A stretch of DNA of 64,000 nucleotides from contig JBCFYV010011164.1 in the NCBI GenBank assembly GCA_039000515.1, positions 35,546,021 to 35,610,020 on the forward strand, written 5' to 3'. The position numbers and the translations under genes were made by a program. The number at the start of each line of letters is the position of its first letter. The stretch's first letter is position 1. The notes beneath the pieces were generated by a model. The model saw nothing but the letters and a program-made list of their open reading frames with translations. It made no database searches and was not told the DNA's origin. The DNA is from Timema cristinae (lineage: Eukaryota > Arthropoda > Insecta > Phasmatodea > Timematidae). Shown piece after piece: positions 11,816 to 24,186 of this stretch.

Positions 11816-13075
11816 GAATCACTTTAGTGTATTACAATATTTTTTTTAATTTGTAGTATCACGAGTCTTTCTACAGCTTCCACTAATTCACAGCTAATAA
11901 ATGGAGGATTACGAATGGGGAGGCTAGAATTTAAAGGAAGTGTTCCAACTTTCATCTGATTGAGAGTATACATGATAATTGTGCAACTATATTGATATAA
12001 AATCATCAAGTCCAGACACTGTTTTAATTTTGGCCTAAAACTGTGATTTAAAGCAGGTTTGTTAGCAGTAATCCAATTGTGTCAATCGTAACAAAGAGAT
12101 TACTTTATGAATGACCCCTGTTGTGTAAGTCCTTAAAATATAAATTATAACAGTTTTATATTTTTGACAAAGCTGCAACTATTTATTTTCATTCATCGAC
12201 TCTTACCAACTATTCGAATCCGACCTATCAACCCGTTTACACTCATGGAATTTGGTTGTGGAATGTACTCATATCAAGGAATCATGGTACAATTTAGGGA
12301 AAAAAACAACCTCAATATAACCTGTGGTTGAGGGATTCAAACACAAATCTCCCGTATGTGACAATTCAATCAATAGAAGATTGATGTCAATCCCAGTGAG
12401 TGTGGCTTACTTCACAGTAACTAAATAAATACTTATTATTTCACTTTATTTTTAAGTTAAAAAAGTCTGAAAAGCTTACAATAGTCTTTGTTTTAAACTT
12501 TGAAATATGATATGTTAATATAATAGAAAATAATACATTATTATATTTATATTTTAAAATTGAATTAAATACATACTATTTAGTACTTCTTCATGAAACT
12601 TGAAACTATATACAGTGTACAATATAAATACAATTGTATACAATAATTAATGGAAACAAGTAACGTAAGCTTTATCGCCTGCTCCTTATTAAATTAAGGT
12701 ACAGCACTTATTTTCGAAAGCATGATAAGCCAACGAGCGTGAGGGGGTTGTGTGGGGGTGTGTGTAGAAGGGAACTTTTACACGCTACGTGCACTTGTAA
12801 ATCCCCATCTTAAATCTGTAAATAGCTACTAATCTACGTCGTTTCGTGCGTATAATTGATGAATGACCTTAAACATTTTATTTATTACTTAAGTGCGGGA
12901 AGGGCCGGATATTTCAGCCTTATGAATATACAGTAGCTGATACGGAGGTAATTTAGTTTGCTTTTACCACTTGCAGTTGGTCTATCGAATAAATAGATGT
13001 AACGAGCTTGTAAGCTATGTAATAACCAGAAAACCCGTACCAATGGGCACGCAGATATAACGTTAAGCTCGTATA

Positions 13076-13077
<2 letters not shown>
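11816..13077. other. AT-rich stretch without a recognised gene
   Basis: A very diverged minus-strand D-type SINE may lie at about 12230-12440 (GGGATTCAAACACAAATC). The rest shows no structure. Confidence 0.4.
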
Positions 13078-13127
<50 letters not shown>

Positions 13128-13408
13128 TGCACCGCGTCTTATTACCCGTTCGGGTTATACGCACTTACGCTAATGTGTAATGGTAGGGTGATTGTAAGAA
13201 TAAATGGAGGACCTACAGTTTAACGTGGAATCCGAACCACGGTGGAGGCCTGGCATTCCACACATTCACAAGTTGTGATTAAAATACACGTCTTGTCAGA
13301 GGTGAAGGAAGGGTTTGGTAATCAGATAAATCTGTGCCGGGACCGAGGATTGAACCCCGGCCCCCAGCATAGAAGTCTGACACCTTACCCCTAGACCACC
13401 AGGCCATC
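13078..13408 (-). repeat. SINE family A copy 3 with (ATT)n
   Basis: Full-length minus-strand copy with an ATT tract at 13078-13127. Head, body and tail are close to copy 1. Confidence 0.92.
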
Positions 13409-13600
13409 CTTAAGCTCGTCTAGTTTGGTTTGTTAGTTGACGAGAAGATAAAGGCTCGAATCCTTGCTGGGTATACATCGGGTGGCTTTTAATTAGTTAT
13501 TTCCCTGTCTTCTTCTTAACCAATCTGGTTATGTTTTTTTTTTCTTTTCAAAATTCTACCTTCTTCATTCTAATACATAATCTAGACGCGTAGAAAGATA
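13409..13600 (+). repeat. Decayed SINE family D copy
   Basis: GGCTCGAATCCTTGCTGGGTATA is the B box and following segment. The body is degenerate. Confidence 0.5.
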
Positions 13601-13654
13601 CAGTACTTAAAACAACAAAACTTTATATAATTTTCCAGGTTACCGCCAGTAATT

Positions 13655-14205
13655 ATGTATAATTAAATCTATCCTTTTTTATTTTTTTCTGCAACCCTTT
13701 GGAGAAATGAAGTCTTGTGATTGTCAAAAAAATAAATCGCGACTTTAATTGATGTCGACGTATCATGAGACCCTGAGTCCGAAAAAGTCGAGGCTTTCGC
13801 GATGCCGTATGTCTCTTTGTACCTCGGTCTAGACTCGAAACCATTTTACTGATCGGGCTAAAACTTTATATCTAGGGTTTTCATAAATTTTTGTAATAAT
13901 TTTATATTCAAATCTAAAATTAAAAGTATATGGGGTAAAATAGAAAACAGCGTTTTTTTCTATAAATCTTCCCCAGCGATTTTGATTAAATTTCGTATAT
14001 TAACACTATTAACAACACATACAAACAAAATGGCACATTTCATTTTGTTGACAAATAAATATAAGAAATATATTTTTATAAAACCAATAATTTCCAAGAA
14101 ATATATAAATATAGTTTTTAAGTGTAGATCTGAGAAATGGTGGGAGTAACCTTTGCTATGTTATGCTCTTTGGTGAAAAGTGATGTTTATTTTCTCTCTC
14201 AATAA
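13655..14205 (-). repeat. Dispersed repeat E, copy 3 (inverted)
   Basis: Reverse complement of the other E copies: ACCATTTTACTGATCGGGCTAAAACTT, TTTATAAAACCAATA and GCTCTTTGGTGAAAAG are recognisable in inverted order. The left end extends into GCGATGCCGTATGTCTCTTTG, which matches copy 4 at about 20690. Confidence 0.75.
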
Positions 14206-14584
14206 CAGTGTATAATATTTCTATTTTGCATTTTAGTTAAATGTGAGGATTTTTTCTTCCGTTATGTCTTTGCAATACTATCTATTATTTTGCTACACAG
14301 ATCTTCCAAGATTAGAACAGATGTCTAAATGTTTAGGAAGTCTGTGAGGTGTACCATATCATTTATTTTGTATTGGTTATATAATTTAGTTTTCTTTATA
14401 ATGTAGTGTTTGCATTGAAGTGTATCTTAAATATTATTTTATTGATACTTTGTATCATAAGTGTGGGAACTAGGGGGTTGGGCCAGACTACTCCCAGAGT
14501 GCTTAAGCTTAAAGGGGGGAAAGTTTTAGGAGAAACTGTACAACGATTTACTTCTAACATTGGAAAAAGCCCAATACTTTATAT

Positions 14585-14794
14585 TAGTTGGTAGCATGTG
14601 TGTCTACTAAGCTGAAGGTACCGGGTTTGAATCGACAAATGTATGATTGGTGAAATGTAGATGTCCCTTTCACAGCGATGAATTAACGGGCAGGGTCTGG
14701 CTGTTGTCGGTTCTAGATTTAATTTAGCTTATAAGTCGTGTGCTGATATAACCAATCGATTCAGAACGTGCACGTTAAATACTTCAAATAAATG
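14585..14794 (+). repeat. SINE family B copy 2
   Basis: GGTAGC…GGGTTTGAATC, then TGATTGGTGAAATGTAGATG and GGTTCTAGATTTAATTTAGC, then the tail GTGCTGATATAACCAATCGATTCAGAACGTGCACGT split over the last 60 bases. The first half of the A box is poor. Confidence 0.75.
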
Positions 14795-14799
14795 AAGGA

Positions 14800-15864
14800 G
14801 AAATCCAGTTGAAAAAGCTTTATTATTGTCATAGATAATATTTCTTAACATTCACACATGAGTCCAACGAGTCCATGATATATGGTTTTGTAGTGGAAAG
14901 TAAAATAGATGGAGGCTATTTACAAGCATAACTTTAATACAAACAGGGGTTTAAATCTCAGCCAAGTCTAGTTGGTTGTTTTTCCAGAAATGATTTTACA
15001 CTCTCCCTCCATGTAAATGATGCGACGTTTTATTTAAATTATATCTTAATTATAACAACCCTACTAGTGTAGTTCATTTTATTCACATAACTCAAACAAA
15101 GATAATATTTATATCAATACGAACTTAATAAAAGCGTTTCGGGTACAAATATTATTTACCCTCAGTTTCTTTCACAAGTGTCTATACGTTCTATCCTATT
15201 ATTTCCAAACTGATATCTCTTGGAAGACTCTCCAATTAATCAAGCGAAATGACAGTTTATGACGTCATTTAAAAGTAAGACAGTGGGGCAGGTATATCTA
15301 GGTGATCGCGTGTACGAACCATAGTTTTGGCTCGTGGAGGGTAAAGGAAATCGTAGTAGGAGAGGGATAAGATACCCTCTGAGGGGGGTCGTGTGGCTCG
15401 GGGTGCTGGGGCCGAGTGATACAAATGTCACCCCCGTCAACCCCTACAAAAAGCTGGCATGCAACCTGCCTCACCCGTCTGGGGATTATGGCTACTATAG
15501 TCCTAGCCGGGGCTGATATAAGTTTTGAGGCTACCTTTTAACTCAAGGATAATAATGCATTTAAATACTTGGTGGGCTTAAATTGAACTCACCTAATGGG
15601 CTGCATTTCAAATGACTCATCTTGAAAACAAACATCACCATCCCCGACTTTCAAGACCTAAGCACTCCTCTCCTCAATATACAGCTTGACAATGAGAATT
15701 TACCGTGCTAGGCTGCTTATTTGGATCCTGATACCTCACCTCCCCCAACTCTTGGTACCTGAGCGCTCCCTCCCCTCACTATAATGTATTGACAAATTCA
15801 GTGAATAACTCTTCAACCAAAGTAGACATATTTAGCCTACAAAGCGGTATATTTAGTTGGTTTA
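14800..15864. other. No recognised gene; GC-richer patch
   Basis: A partial D-type SINE body is visible at about 14945-15060. At 15280-15520 the sequence is clearly GC-richer, with overlapping open frames on both strands (66 codons minus, 60 codons plus). I recognise neither product and treat them as chance openings of a GC-rich patch. Confidence 0.35.
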
Positions 15865-16055
15865 TAACACTTGAATCGGTGGTCGCATGGTATGAAACGT
15901 CATTCTCCTAATAAAGGGAGTTGCGGGTGATTGAGAGGTTGGGGTTTGAATCTGGTCCAGGTGTCCTCAGGGTGCCTTTTGTAAATGGTCCCCTATTCTC
16001 CTTCCTCGCAACTCCAGATATATTTGCTCTTAATAATATCCTCCATTTACATATC
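15865..16055 (+). repeat. SINE family D-related copy
   Basis: GGTGGTCGCATGGTATGAAACG … GGGGTTTGAATCTGGTCCAGGTG gives tRNA-like A and B box regions. A body with TCCTTCCTCGCAACTCC follows. The tail is replaced by the next SINE. Confidence 0.6.
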
Positions 16056-16072
16056 CCTTCAGCCTAACACCT

Positions 16073-16304
16073 TAGTTCAGTAGGTAGCGTGTCTGTATTA
16101 TAAACTTAGAGTCCCACGTTCGATTTCTGGCATGGACGAAAAATGTATTTTTGGTTAAATGTGGGTTTCCCCTTTAAAAATGATGAATTAACGGCAGGGG
16201 ACTAGATGTTGGGTCTGTTCTAGATTTAAGTTAATTTATAAGTCGTGTGCTGATATAATCATTTTATTCAGAAAGTGCCCGTTAAATAACTCAAATAAAT
16301 AAAT
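16073..16304 (+). repeat. SINE family B copy 3
   Basis: A box TTAGTTCAGTAGGTAGCG and B box CGTTCGATTTC, then a body with GTTCTAGATTTAAG and the tail GTGCTGATATAATC…TTCAGAAAGTGCCCGTTAAATAACTCAAATAAATAA, broken over its length. This is the best preserved B head in the window. Confidence 0.85.
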
Positions 16305-16699
16305 GCAACATAATAACCCTATAGTGTATATATACAATTAGCCCGGAGGGGTAGTAGCTATTAAGTAGTTCAAACCTTTTCTAAAATCGTGCGTTGGAAC
16401 TATACTGGATTATAAAGCTTGTAATATATTTTTAAAACTAAACAAAACAATAAAATATCTTCCCTTTTAAAAGTAAAGGTCGCAGGCCCCCCAATGATGC
16501 CAACATTTCGATCTGTTTCCCCTTGTTTAGCCACAAGCCCGTACCACGTGAAGCCACGTAGCAATAATATAAATTGTATTTGTAGTCAGGTTTCACAGAC
16601 AAGTTAATTTAGCGAAATGTTACCCTTGTCACTTTAAATAGTCCATTTACTTAAATATATACATCCCGTACCTCCTTTCTCCAAAACAAAGAATTGCCC

Positions 16700-16940
16700 T
16701 GACCCGCATCGGTGGACACGCGAACTAAGTGTCAAGCTCATCTAGACTGGTTTTTGGTGTCGGAGCGGTCGCATTTAAAATCCGGCTGAGTGTTCTGAGA
16801 CAGGTATTATTCTCCTAAATGGTTTCCCACTCAGCTTCACGTGAATACGGGAACATTTCATCTTAATTTTATCTACCTCATTCTTATACCATTAGAATAA
16901 TTAAAATTCTTATATTCCGGACGAGTTGTAAGATGCGATA
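16700..16940 (+). repeat. SINE family D-related copy
   Basis: ATCGGTGGACACGCGAACTAAG with a following GTGTCGGAGCGGTCGC, then a body with TCTCCTAAATGGTTTCCCACTC and a tail ending ATTCCGGACGAGTTGTAAGA. The same GTGGACACG variant occurs at 42362, so this is a recognisable subfamily. Confidence 0.65.
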
Positions 16941-17245
16941 CAAATTGAAAAAAAAGAGTTTCACCAAATTTTTATTTTCTTTAATACTACCCGATCGGTT
17001 GATGCGTACGAAGACGTTGGTTGTTTCTTGTTTGGTTCATTGATGACAGGAAGGACAGGGATCGATTCCCTATCCAGGTGTATAGACGTTTTTTCTTAAA
17101 TGTTTTCCCACTCGCTCCTTTATTGCTAATGAAGGAACAATTTATCGAAATTCAACCTTTCAAATTAGTTTTAAAAAAGTGCCTAAACAATAATTATTAT
17201 TTTAAAGTTGTGTACCAATGAGTAAATAATTACCATACAGGCCAC

Positions 17246-17482
17246 TTCGATGGCCACATGATCTAAGGCGCTACTCTCGCAATAGACTAGACTGCTGAAG
17301 ACAGGGAGATCGGGTTTCGATCCTGGTTGGGTACACTGAGGGTGGATCTCCTAAATAGTTTTCCACTTTCCCTCCACGCAAATGTGGATACACTTCCTCT
17401 AAATTAAAACTTCCTTATTCCTAACACATTAGTGCAATTAGTACATGAGCGTACAGTCCGAACAAGCAGTAGGACGTGGTGC
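17246..17482 (+). repeat. SINE family D copy (well preserved)
   Basis: Head CGATGGCCACATGATCTAAGGCGC, B box GGGTTTCGATCCTGG, then GGGTACACTGAGGGTGGA, CCCTCCACGCAAATGTGG and the tail GTCCGAACAAGCAGTAGGACGTGGTGC broken over its length. Use this as the reference for the family here. It abuts repeat E copy 2. Confidence 0.85.
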
Positions 17483-17789
17483 TAGAAAAATAAATGGTAC
17501 GGTGCATCGCACAGAATTTTTCCTCTTTTATCTTAAAATGGACATTACTAAAAAAAACTGGTAAGATTTGTGAGAAGAAATAATAGCTATATATACTGTT
17601 GTAGAAACACTACACCAAAGATCACAAATGAATCAATAATATGCACTGTTACTTATTTACTTTATGACTCTTAGGGCACTAGAAACTAGGAAAATTACTA
17701 CAGAAAAAAATTGAGAAAAGAGAATCATCTTTGTCCACCAAAGAGCATAGGAATCAAATTCATTTTCAAAGACCTGAATTTAATAAGTA

Positions 17790-18290
17790 CAGTTGAATAT
17801 CCATAAATTGACGTCAAAGGGCCACTAAAATAAATTTCGATTTATAGAAACGATCTTTTTTATACATGATATTGTGTAGTCTATTGTATTTAGAAATATT
17901 TCCTAATCAATGCACTAATTATAAGTGAATATGAATCACATTGTACAAGTTATATTCATTAAGATAATTAAAAACAAACAAGAAAAAATGTGTCTAACAT
18001 ATCGTAAAAAAACACATTTGCAGTAGTATTCAAATGTATTAACTAACAATTGTGTGAAATCTTTCTGACGTCTTGCTGCACAGTAAGTTTCTATGAGAAT
18101 TTCCAAACCCTTCCTTCACCTCTGACAAGACGTGTATTAATCACAGCTTGTGAATGTGTGGAATGCCAGGCCTCCACCGTGGTTCGGATTCCACGTTAAA
18201 CTGTAGGTCCTCCATTTCATCACACAATCACCCTACCATTACACATCAGCGTAAGTGCGTATAACCCGAACGGGTAGTAAGACGCGGTGC

Positions 18291-18328
<38 letters not shown>

Positions 18329-18815
18329 TTCGATGAGGATCCATCATAAACGTGTTCACACCTATAAAGTCCATGAAATACATCTACAAGAACATTTTCG
18401 GCGAATTGAAGACCATGTCGTATTGTGTTAAGCTCAGCCGAAATTTATTTTTCAGAGGCTTAGAGGTCGGAACCTGATTAATAAAGGAGGAAGGCTACTT
18501 GAAAAAAGGGGTTATAAGCGTGTAAAGACAATATCACACCTCTAGGCAACCCGTCGTTGTCACTATGACCTTGACCAAACGTTTACTTCTTCCTCATGCG
18601 ACATCTTCATTCTATTTTTCTCTCTCTTGTTTTTCTTAAGTTATACATCGCCATTACGAAGTTAAAATAGCAATTGGTGTAGAACAAAATTATATTTAGA
18701 GAGATTTTTTGATATATGGAAACTGTTTTCTATGTAATGTCACAGAGATTCATCAAAACTTTGGTACATAGAGAATTTTGGATATAATGAAGTTTGATAT
18801 ATGGAGGTTACACTG
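17790..18815. mobile_element. Non-autonomous pogo-like element, nested
   Basis: The left end CAGTTGAATATCCATAAATTG and the complement of the right end, CAGTGTAACCTCCATATATC, are imperfect inverted repeats of the Tigger/pogo kind. TA precedes the left end, and TA lies two bases beyond the right end. It has no transposase. It splits repeat E and itself contains SINE A copy 4, giving a clear order of insertion: E, then this element, then the SINE. Confidence 0.65.
18102..18326 (+). repeat. SINE family A copy 4, 5'-truncated
   Basis: Starts in the body at CCAAACCCTTCCTTCACC, lacks the tRNA-like head, and ends in (TAA)n. Confidence 0.9.
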
Positions 18816-19344
18816 TCTATAAATAATTGATTATAGCTCATAAACTATTGGTTTTATAAAAAGAAATTTCAAATAAAAGATGTGTATCTTTAATAGTACT
18901 ACAGCTTTACAATGTTAAGATATTTCGTATCTAAATTAGTTGCGGAGAAATGATGAACATTGGAAAATTTCCTTCACGTAAAGTATCATAAAAGTAATTT
19001 TCATCAGTAAATGATAACTGCCATCTTGTTTATATGGGGGTCTTATAAACAATGTCTAGATATAACATTTAAACAAAATCATTAGAGCGAACTTCAAGAA
19101 AATGGATTTTTTTTTTCTCATTTTAGCCCTTCAGTAAATTACCCTTAAATTTAAGGTTAAACATCTAATTAAAAAAAACTTAAGGGAACCTTATGAAAAC
19201 CCCATATACCAAGTAATAACCCAATCTGTAAAATAGTTTTGGCTCTAGCCCAAGGTACAGTTTTTGTGACGGCCACATTACTTACACCTCCAAGGTGACG
19301 ATAGAAGTTAAAAATTACCATACATGTTTACTTGTTATAAGATA

Positions 19345-19824
19345 CTAGATAGCTGTTGCCCGCGGCTTTGCTCGCGTGGAAGTTGATTATATACAAATAC
19401 GAAAATATACATATGTATTTACAGATTAATTTAAAATATTACGTTACGTTGATGACCATAACTTGACCTCAGATCAAAAATAATACAAGTCCGATACAAA
19501 CTTTCACCCCCCTTTTCATCCCTTATTAAATAAAATTTCCAAAATTCCTGAAACACGTATTTATTTGTTTTACGCAATAACCGAAATACAAAATTTTGTT
19601 TATGTAACTTTAAAATGACGGACTTTCATACATATTATCATACATATTATCATCCCCTATTTTGACCCCTTTGGGGTGGAATTTTCTAAAATCCTTTCTT
19701 AGTGGGTGCCTACATAACAAAATGAATATACAGTCCGAATTTCATGCTTGTAGCCTTGATAGTTTGCGCTCGGCGTGATGAATCAGTCAGTCAGTCAGTC
19801 AGGACATGTTATTTTATAAGTATA
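19345..19824 (+). repeat. Dispersed ~480-bp repeat R, arm 1
   Basis: Begins CTAGATAGCTGTTGCCCGCG, followed by a conserved GCTTTGCTCGCGTGG core, and ends with (AGTC)n and GGACATGTTATTTTATAAG. A near-identical copy lies inverted at 28968-29438. The GC-rich start followed by AT-rich body is a type common in insect genomes; I do not assign its class. Confidence 0.85.
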
Positions 19825-19825
19825 A

Positions 19826-20574
19826 TGTGATTATTGAAATGGGAATTTATCGATAAACAGAGGTACTTACTTGAGTGGTCATGGAGTTAGTGTCCTGGGG
19901 ATCTGGGGCAGAGAGCGGTGGAAAGTATGCCTGGGAAAGATTAGTATCCAGGCGCGTGGCCTATGTGACAAATGGCTAGATTGAGTTGAAGTTGAGGGAA
20001 AAAAAAGGGGTTGGATTGGGATGGTGAGGGGGATGGGGGTAGCCAGCCCCGCATACTGTTCTATATAGCCTACATATTGCCAAGGAACACGCGAACGTGG
20101 TAGTTCCGAGTAGCGCACGATTCCGTGTCTGAACCACGTTTCACCTGAATGCTTAATTAAATAATTGCTCCCTGTTAGATTGTATACACTACAGCGGTTA
20201 TACGGGTTGGGGAGGGAGGGGAAAGAGAAAGGGGGATATAGCTATACCGCTCGTTATAATGTTAAGTTGGGCTTAACACTAGCTTGTTTGGGTTTAGGAG
20301 TTTGGGCTACTTAAAATAATCCTTAACAAAGAGAGTAGGTAGAGAGTAGGTTTCATTGTAAGCCCTAATTTAGATTCAATTATGTTTCACAGTTTTTAGG
20401 AGCTATATGTTTAAGCTATTATATAGGTCTCATTGACTCATATATTAATTAATCCATTAAAATTGCCCTTTTTTAGGGGCAGACTGGTGTATTTAAACTT
20501 GGTACTTGGACAGCCATCTGAAAAAATTGCAGTACTGTATAACTATTTCAAGTATAATTTATTCAATATAATTT
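19826..20574. other. No recognised gene
   Basis: G-rich plus-strand stretches at 19880-20250 give chance open frames on the minus strand. No motif is recognised. Confidence 0.4.
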
Positions 20575-21190
20575 TTACTTTTTTTAAACACCTCAAAGAT
20601 AGAGTATTGTGATCGTCAAAAAATCCAAATTCGAAATTTTAATAAATATAAACGTTTCATGACCCCCGAATCCAAAAGGAGGTTCTTGTGATGTTGTGTG
20701 GTTGTCTCTATTTCAGCCTAGATCTGAAACCATTTTACTGATCAGTCAAAACTTGGTATCTAAGGTTTTCATAAGGTTATCTCAAAGGGACTTATGGATT
20801 TTGATATCCAACCTCTTAAGATATAGGGTTCTTTACTCAATGGACAAACAAGAAATTATAGCATTTATCAAATCCTACGATGATTTTTATTAAAGTTCGT
20901 ATCCAGCCATTGTTTAACATTACAAACAATATGGCAATTCTCGTTTTCCTATTAAAATGATGTTACTAGCACTTTAAAGAAGAGGAAATTTACAATTTTG
21001 ATCATATATCCCAACTAATTGAGCTACGAAATGACATATCATTATAAAGTTGTAAGCTAGAGCTATTACAAATAAAATTATTTTAATCTTTAATGTATTT
21101 TTATAAAACCAATAGTCTCAAAGCTATAAGCAAACATATATTTTTATGTAGTACTTTGTGTTTAGTGTGAATATATCAACTGAGCCAGAT
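20575..21190 (-). repeat. Dispersed repeat E, copy 4 (inverted)
   Basis: Reverse complement of the E landmarks: GAAACCATTTTACTGATCAG, ATCATATATCCCAACTAATTG, TTTTATAAAACCAATAG. It is collinear with copy 3. Confidence 0.78.
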
Positions 21191-21602
21191 ATACTCTATT
21201 CTTTGTTTTAATTAGTAGGCCTAGTATTATCTATCGCTAGGTATCAGCACCGCAGTGATTTCTTGCCATATGCTTCAATCCCTCTCCTTCTCTCTTAAAC
21301 TCCTTCAGGAGTAACGCCTTAGTCAGCTTTATCACTGATGAGGGCTACTTATATTACCAGGGTAAAAGAAAGGATCAGCTACAAGATTTAAACAAAGTAG
21401 TTCCACTAAATACTATGTTGATTGTGATTTACCATTGTGGTTTTCCCACCCTCTCTCCACGCTAATGTGAGTGAGCACTCTCTAAAATAACCTTTATCAC
21501 TCCTTTGAATTAAAATGTTAAAAAAAGTATTTGTTAAATTAATTTTATATTGTATCCACTGCGTTTAAATACCAGTTCACACTATACATATTTAATTACA
21601 CT
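21191..21602. other. No recognised gene
   Basis: A faint D-type SINE body may be present at about 21430-21510 (TTTTCCCACCCTCTCTCCACGC). Otherwise nothing. Confidence 0.4.
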
Positions 21603-21614
21603 AATAAGGGAAGG

Positions 21615-21877
21615 GTGACTGGTGGTCTAGGGGTAAGGTGTCAGACTTCTGTGCTGGCGGCCGGGGTTCAATCCTCGGTCCCGGCACAGATATATCTGAT
21701 TACTAAAACCTTCCTTCACCTCTGACAAGACATCTTGTGAATGTGGGGAATGCCAGTTCTCCACCGTGGTTCGGATTTCTCGTTAAACTGTAGGTCCTTC
21801 ATTTCATCTCACAATCACTCTACATTACACATTAGCGTAAGTGCGTATAACCCGAATGGGTAGTAAGACGCGGTGCT

Positions 21878-21908
<31 letters not shown>

Positions 21909-21922
21909 TATATAATAATAAT
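21615..21922 (+). repeat. SINE family A copy 5, full length
   Basis: Starts GTGACTGGTGGTCTAGGGG, has B box GGGGTTCAATCC, the standard body and tail, then an AAT-rich end. A perfect 12-base target duplication AATAAGGGAAGG flanks it (21603-21614 and 21923-21934). This fixes the true 5' end of the family as GTGACYTGG. Confidence 0.95.
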
Positions 21923-22124
21923 AATAAGGGAAGGATGAGTGAGGTAAAGCTTAGAGACTGTGTACCTACATTTACTAGTGGGGCCTAACATTAAATTGTG
22001 TGGTTTTACAACATTTTCATTAATGTGAAAAGGTAATTCAATGCCTAGCAATTTATCTCTAAGGAATACACCGTAGTGTAAACCAAAAATCACTATTTTG
22101 AAAGGAATAAGCCTAACAATATAA

Positions 22125-22128
<4 letters not shown>

Positions 22129-22159
<31 letters not shown>

Positions 22160-22163
22160 ACAA
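22129..22163. repeat. (CA)n microsatellite
   Basis: Dinucleotide tract with one T interruption near its end. Confidence 0.9.
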
Positions 22164-22398
22164 GCCTACTCCCCTCCCTCACCTATTTTTCTCATTTCCA
22201 ATCAATCATTCGAGTGACACCCTCATACGTGAGTTAAAAAATGAAGTTAACGCATCTGCAGTTTTTGTCTTAAGAGTGCGTGACCACGTTGTATACCTTC
22301 ACCAGCAGACTTACCAACAACTGCCTGTGGGGAGTAATCCTATTTCCCTCAGGGGTACGCAGATTTATGCGCGTTTGTTAAACAAAGTAGTGAGTTTG

Positions 22399-22475
22399 TG
22401 ACGTCACGAACACCCGTTTCCCACTGGCGTGGGTATATAAATAGGGGTAGGTCTGTAATTGCATCCGGAGAAAGG
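22399..22475 (+). promoter_or_regulatory. Candidate promoter: CRE plus TATA box
   Basis: A perfect cAMP-response-element palindrome TGACGTCA (22399-22406) lies 28 bases upstream of TATATAAATA (22434-22443) in a GC-richer patch. A start would be expected near 22465-22470. No open frame of note follows within 300 bases, so the transcript, if any, is non-coding, spliced or TE-derived. Confidence 0.35.
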
Positions 22476-22639
22476 AAGGTAAAACCTCGTAAAAAGTATC
22501 ACTTTCTCGTTTGATTTACTTCAAAGGGGGTTAACTTCCAGAACAGATAAGATAGTTAAAACATTATTTAATACATCGCACAGGATAATGTAAGAGTGTT
22601 ATAAAAATATATTAAGGGTTATTAATGTGGTTTCTATAC

Positions 22640-23255
22640 CTACAACAGTGGTAATGTGGTCTGAAACACCAATCTCTCCTAGTCTTATCTTCCCGTGGCC
22701 CCGAGCTCAAGTTTCGGATTCCAGCAAGGGGGAATAAGATTGTTTTCTTGAATTATTTTCCCTTCTTCCTACCTCGCAAATTCTGGTACGCTTACTCTAA
22801 ATTCTACCTTCTTTATACCCTCATTGACCAAGGCATCAGTCTTATTTGGTATGGTCCTGTGATTGAGAGGTTGAGGTTCAAATCTCAACTAGATATACTG
22901 ATTTTTTTTCATATTAAATCTTCCATTCTCTCTCCTCGCAAATGAGATAACAATTACACTTAATTCTTCCTTTCTAATCGCTACACTATCAATGTAAATG
23001 TAACACATATGGGTATTACCTGCATTGGCTAAGGCTTCAGTCTCATTTTGTATGGTTTTCCTGTGATTGAGAAGTCAAGTTTCAGATCTCGACTGGATGT
23101 ACCGGTACTGATATATTTTTTCCGTAAAAAAAATATACCATTCCCTTTCCACGCAAATTAGAATACAATTGCACTTAATTATTCCTTTCTTATCTCTCAA
23201 CCATAAATGCAAATGTGGCCTAGATGGGTAGTAAGGCACAGTACAGAAGAATACG
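22640..23255 (+). repeat. Two diverged SINE D-type copies in a row
   Basis: Both halves carry a head with TGGTC/TGGCTAAGG, a B-box-like segment (GAGGTTCAAATCTCAACTAG; AAGTTTCAGATCTCGACTGG), and CCTCGCAAAT or CCACGCAAATT body sequence. Segment order matches family D but divergence is high. Confidence 0.5.
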
Positions 23256-24150
23256 CTTACATCTCTACTTGGAAATAATATGGATGGCAAATCCCACTTA
23301 TGATTCAATTTATTAAATTATATAAAACGCATTAACTATAACTACATAGTAATTTACCATTTTTAAAACCAATAAATGACACATAAAAGTAGGCCTATCT
23401 AAGCTACGGGGTGCGTTCAAATACTCGCGTGTATATTGCTATATTATAATCTCCCCTTTTTACATTGTCGCTTATTTACAACGTCACGATTTTAATTGAA
23501 CACTGCCGTCACGTGTGTATAATTAGACCTCCGTGCGCGATTGTCAGGGGAGGTAGGTGGTAAGGAAATAGGAAAAACCACCCCTCTTTCTGCTATTCCC
23601 ACCTACCCAATCCCTTCTGGTAGACCTCTCAAACAACGTGCTACGTTCACTTAATGTATACGCTCAAAGAACACACTTTCTAAGCCAAATTACTTTGGAC
23701 TAAGTAACCTTTAGCCAACTGATTTTTGGTGAAACTAATTATCACATCACCCTTCTTGCTACGTGGCTTAACTTACTGTTGACGACATCTTTGATTATAC
23801 ACATAAATATATAAGATTCAAGTTTGGGGAAACATGAATCCGTGGTCACGTGGTCTAATACTAATATTTCTGTTGGTCAAGACTACTGGTCTCTCTGCAC
23901 GAAATTTGGGTACATTACATCTAAAATAAAACCTTTCTCATCCCAAATAATTAACGTAATTAATGTGGGTGTAAAACTGGAACGAGTATTAAGACGCAGT
24001 TAAAAAAAATTTGGAGGAGTAAAGTTTCATACCACGCATCTTTAACACGATAGCGGATCCAGGACCTGTTGTAGAATCGGGCGACTGGTTTTCATAAGCC
24101 TACTTCAAGTATAAATTTAATAACTATAATATATCAAGATCTTATTATAT

Positions 24151-24186
<36 letters not shown>

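Larger units (their letters stand above)
17488..19262 (+). repeat. Dispersed repeat E, copy 2, interrupted
   Basis: The left part (17488-17789) and right part (about 18816-19262) together align to copy 1 at 6355-7095. The interruption is the element at 17790-18815. Confidence 0.8.
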
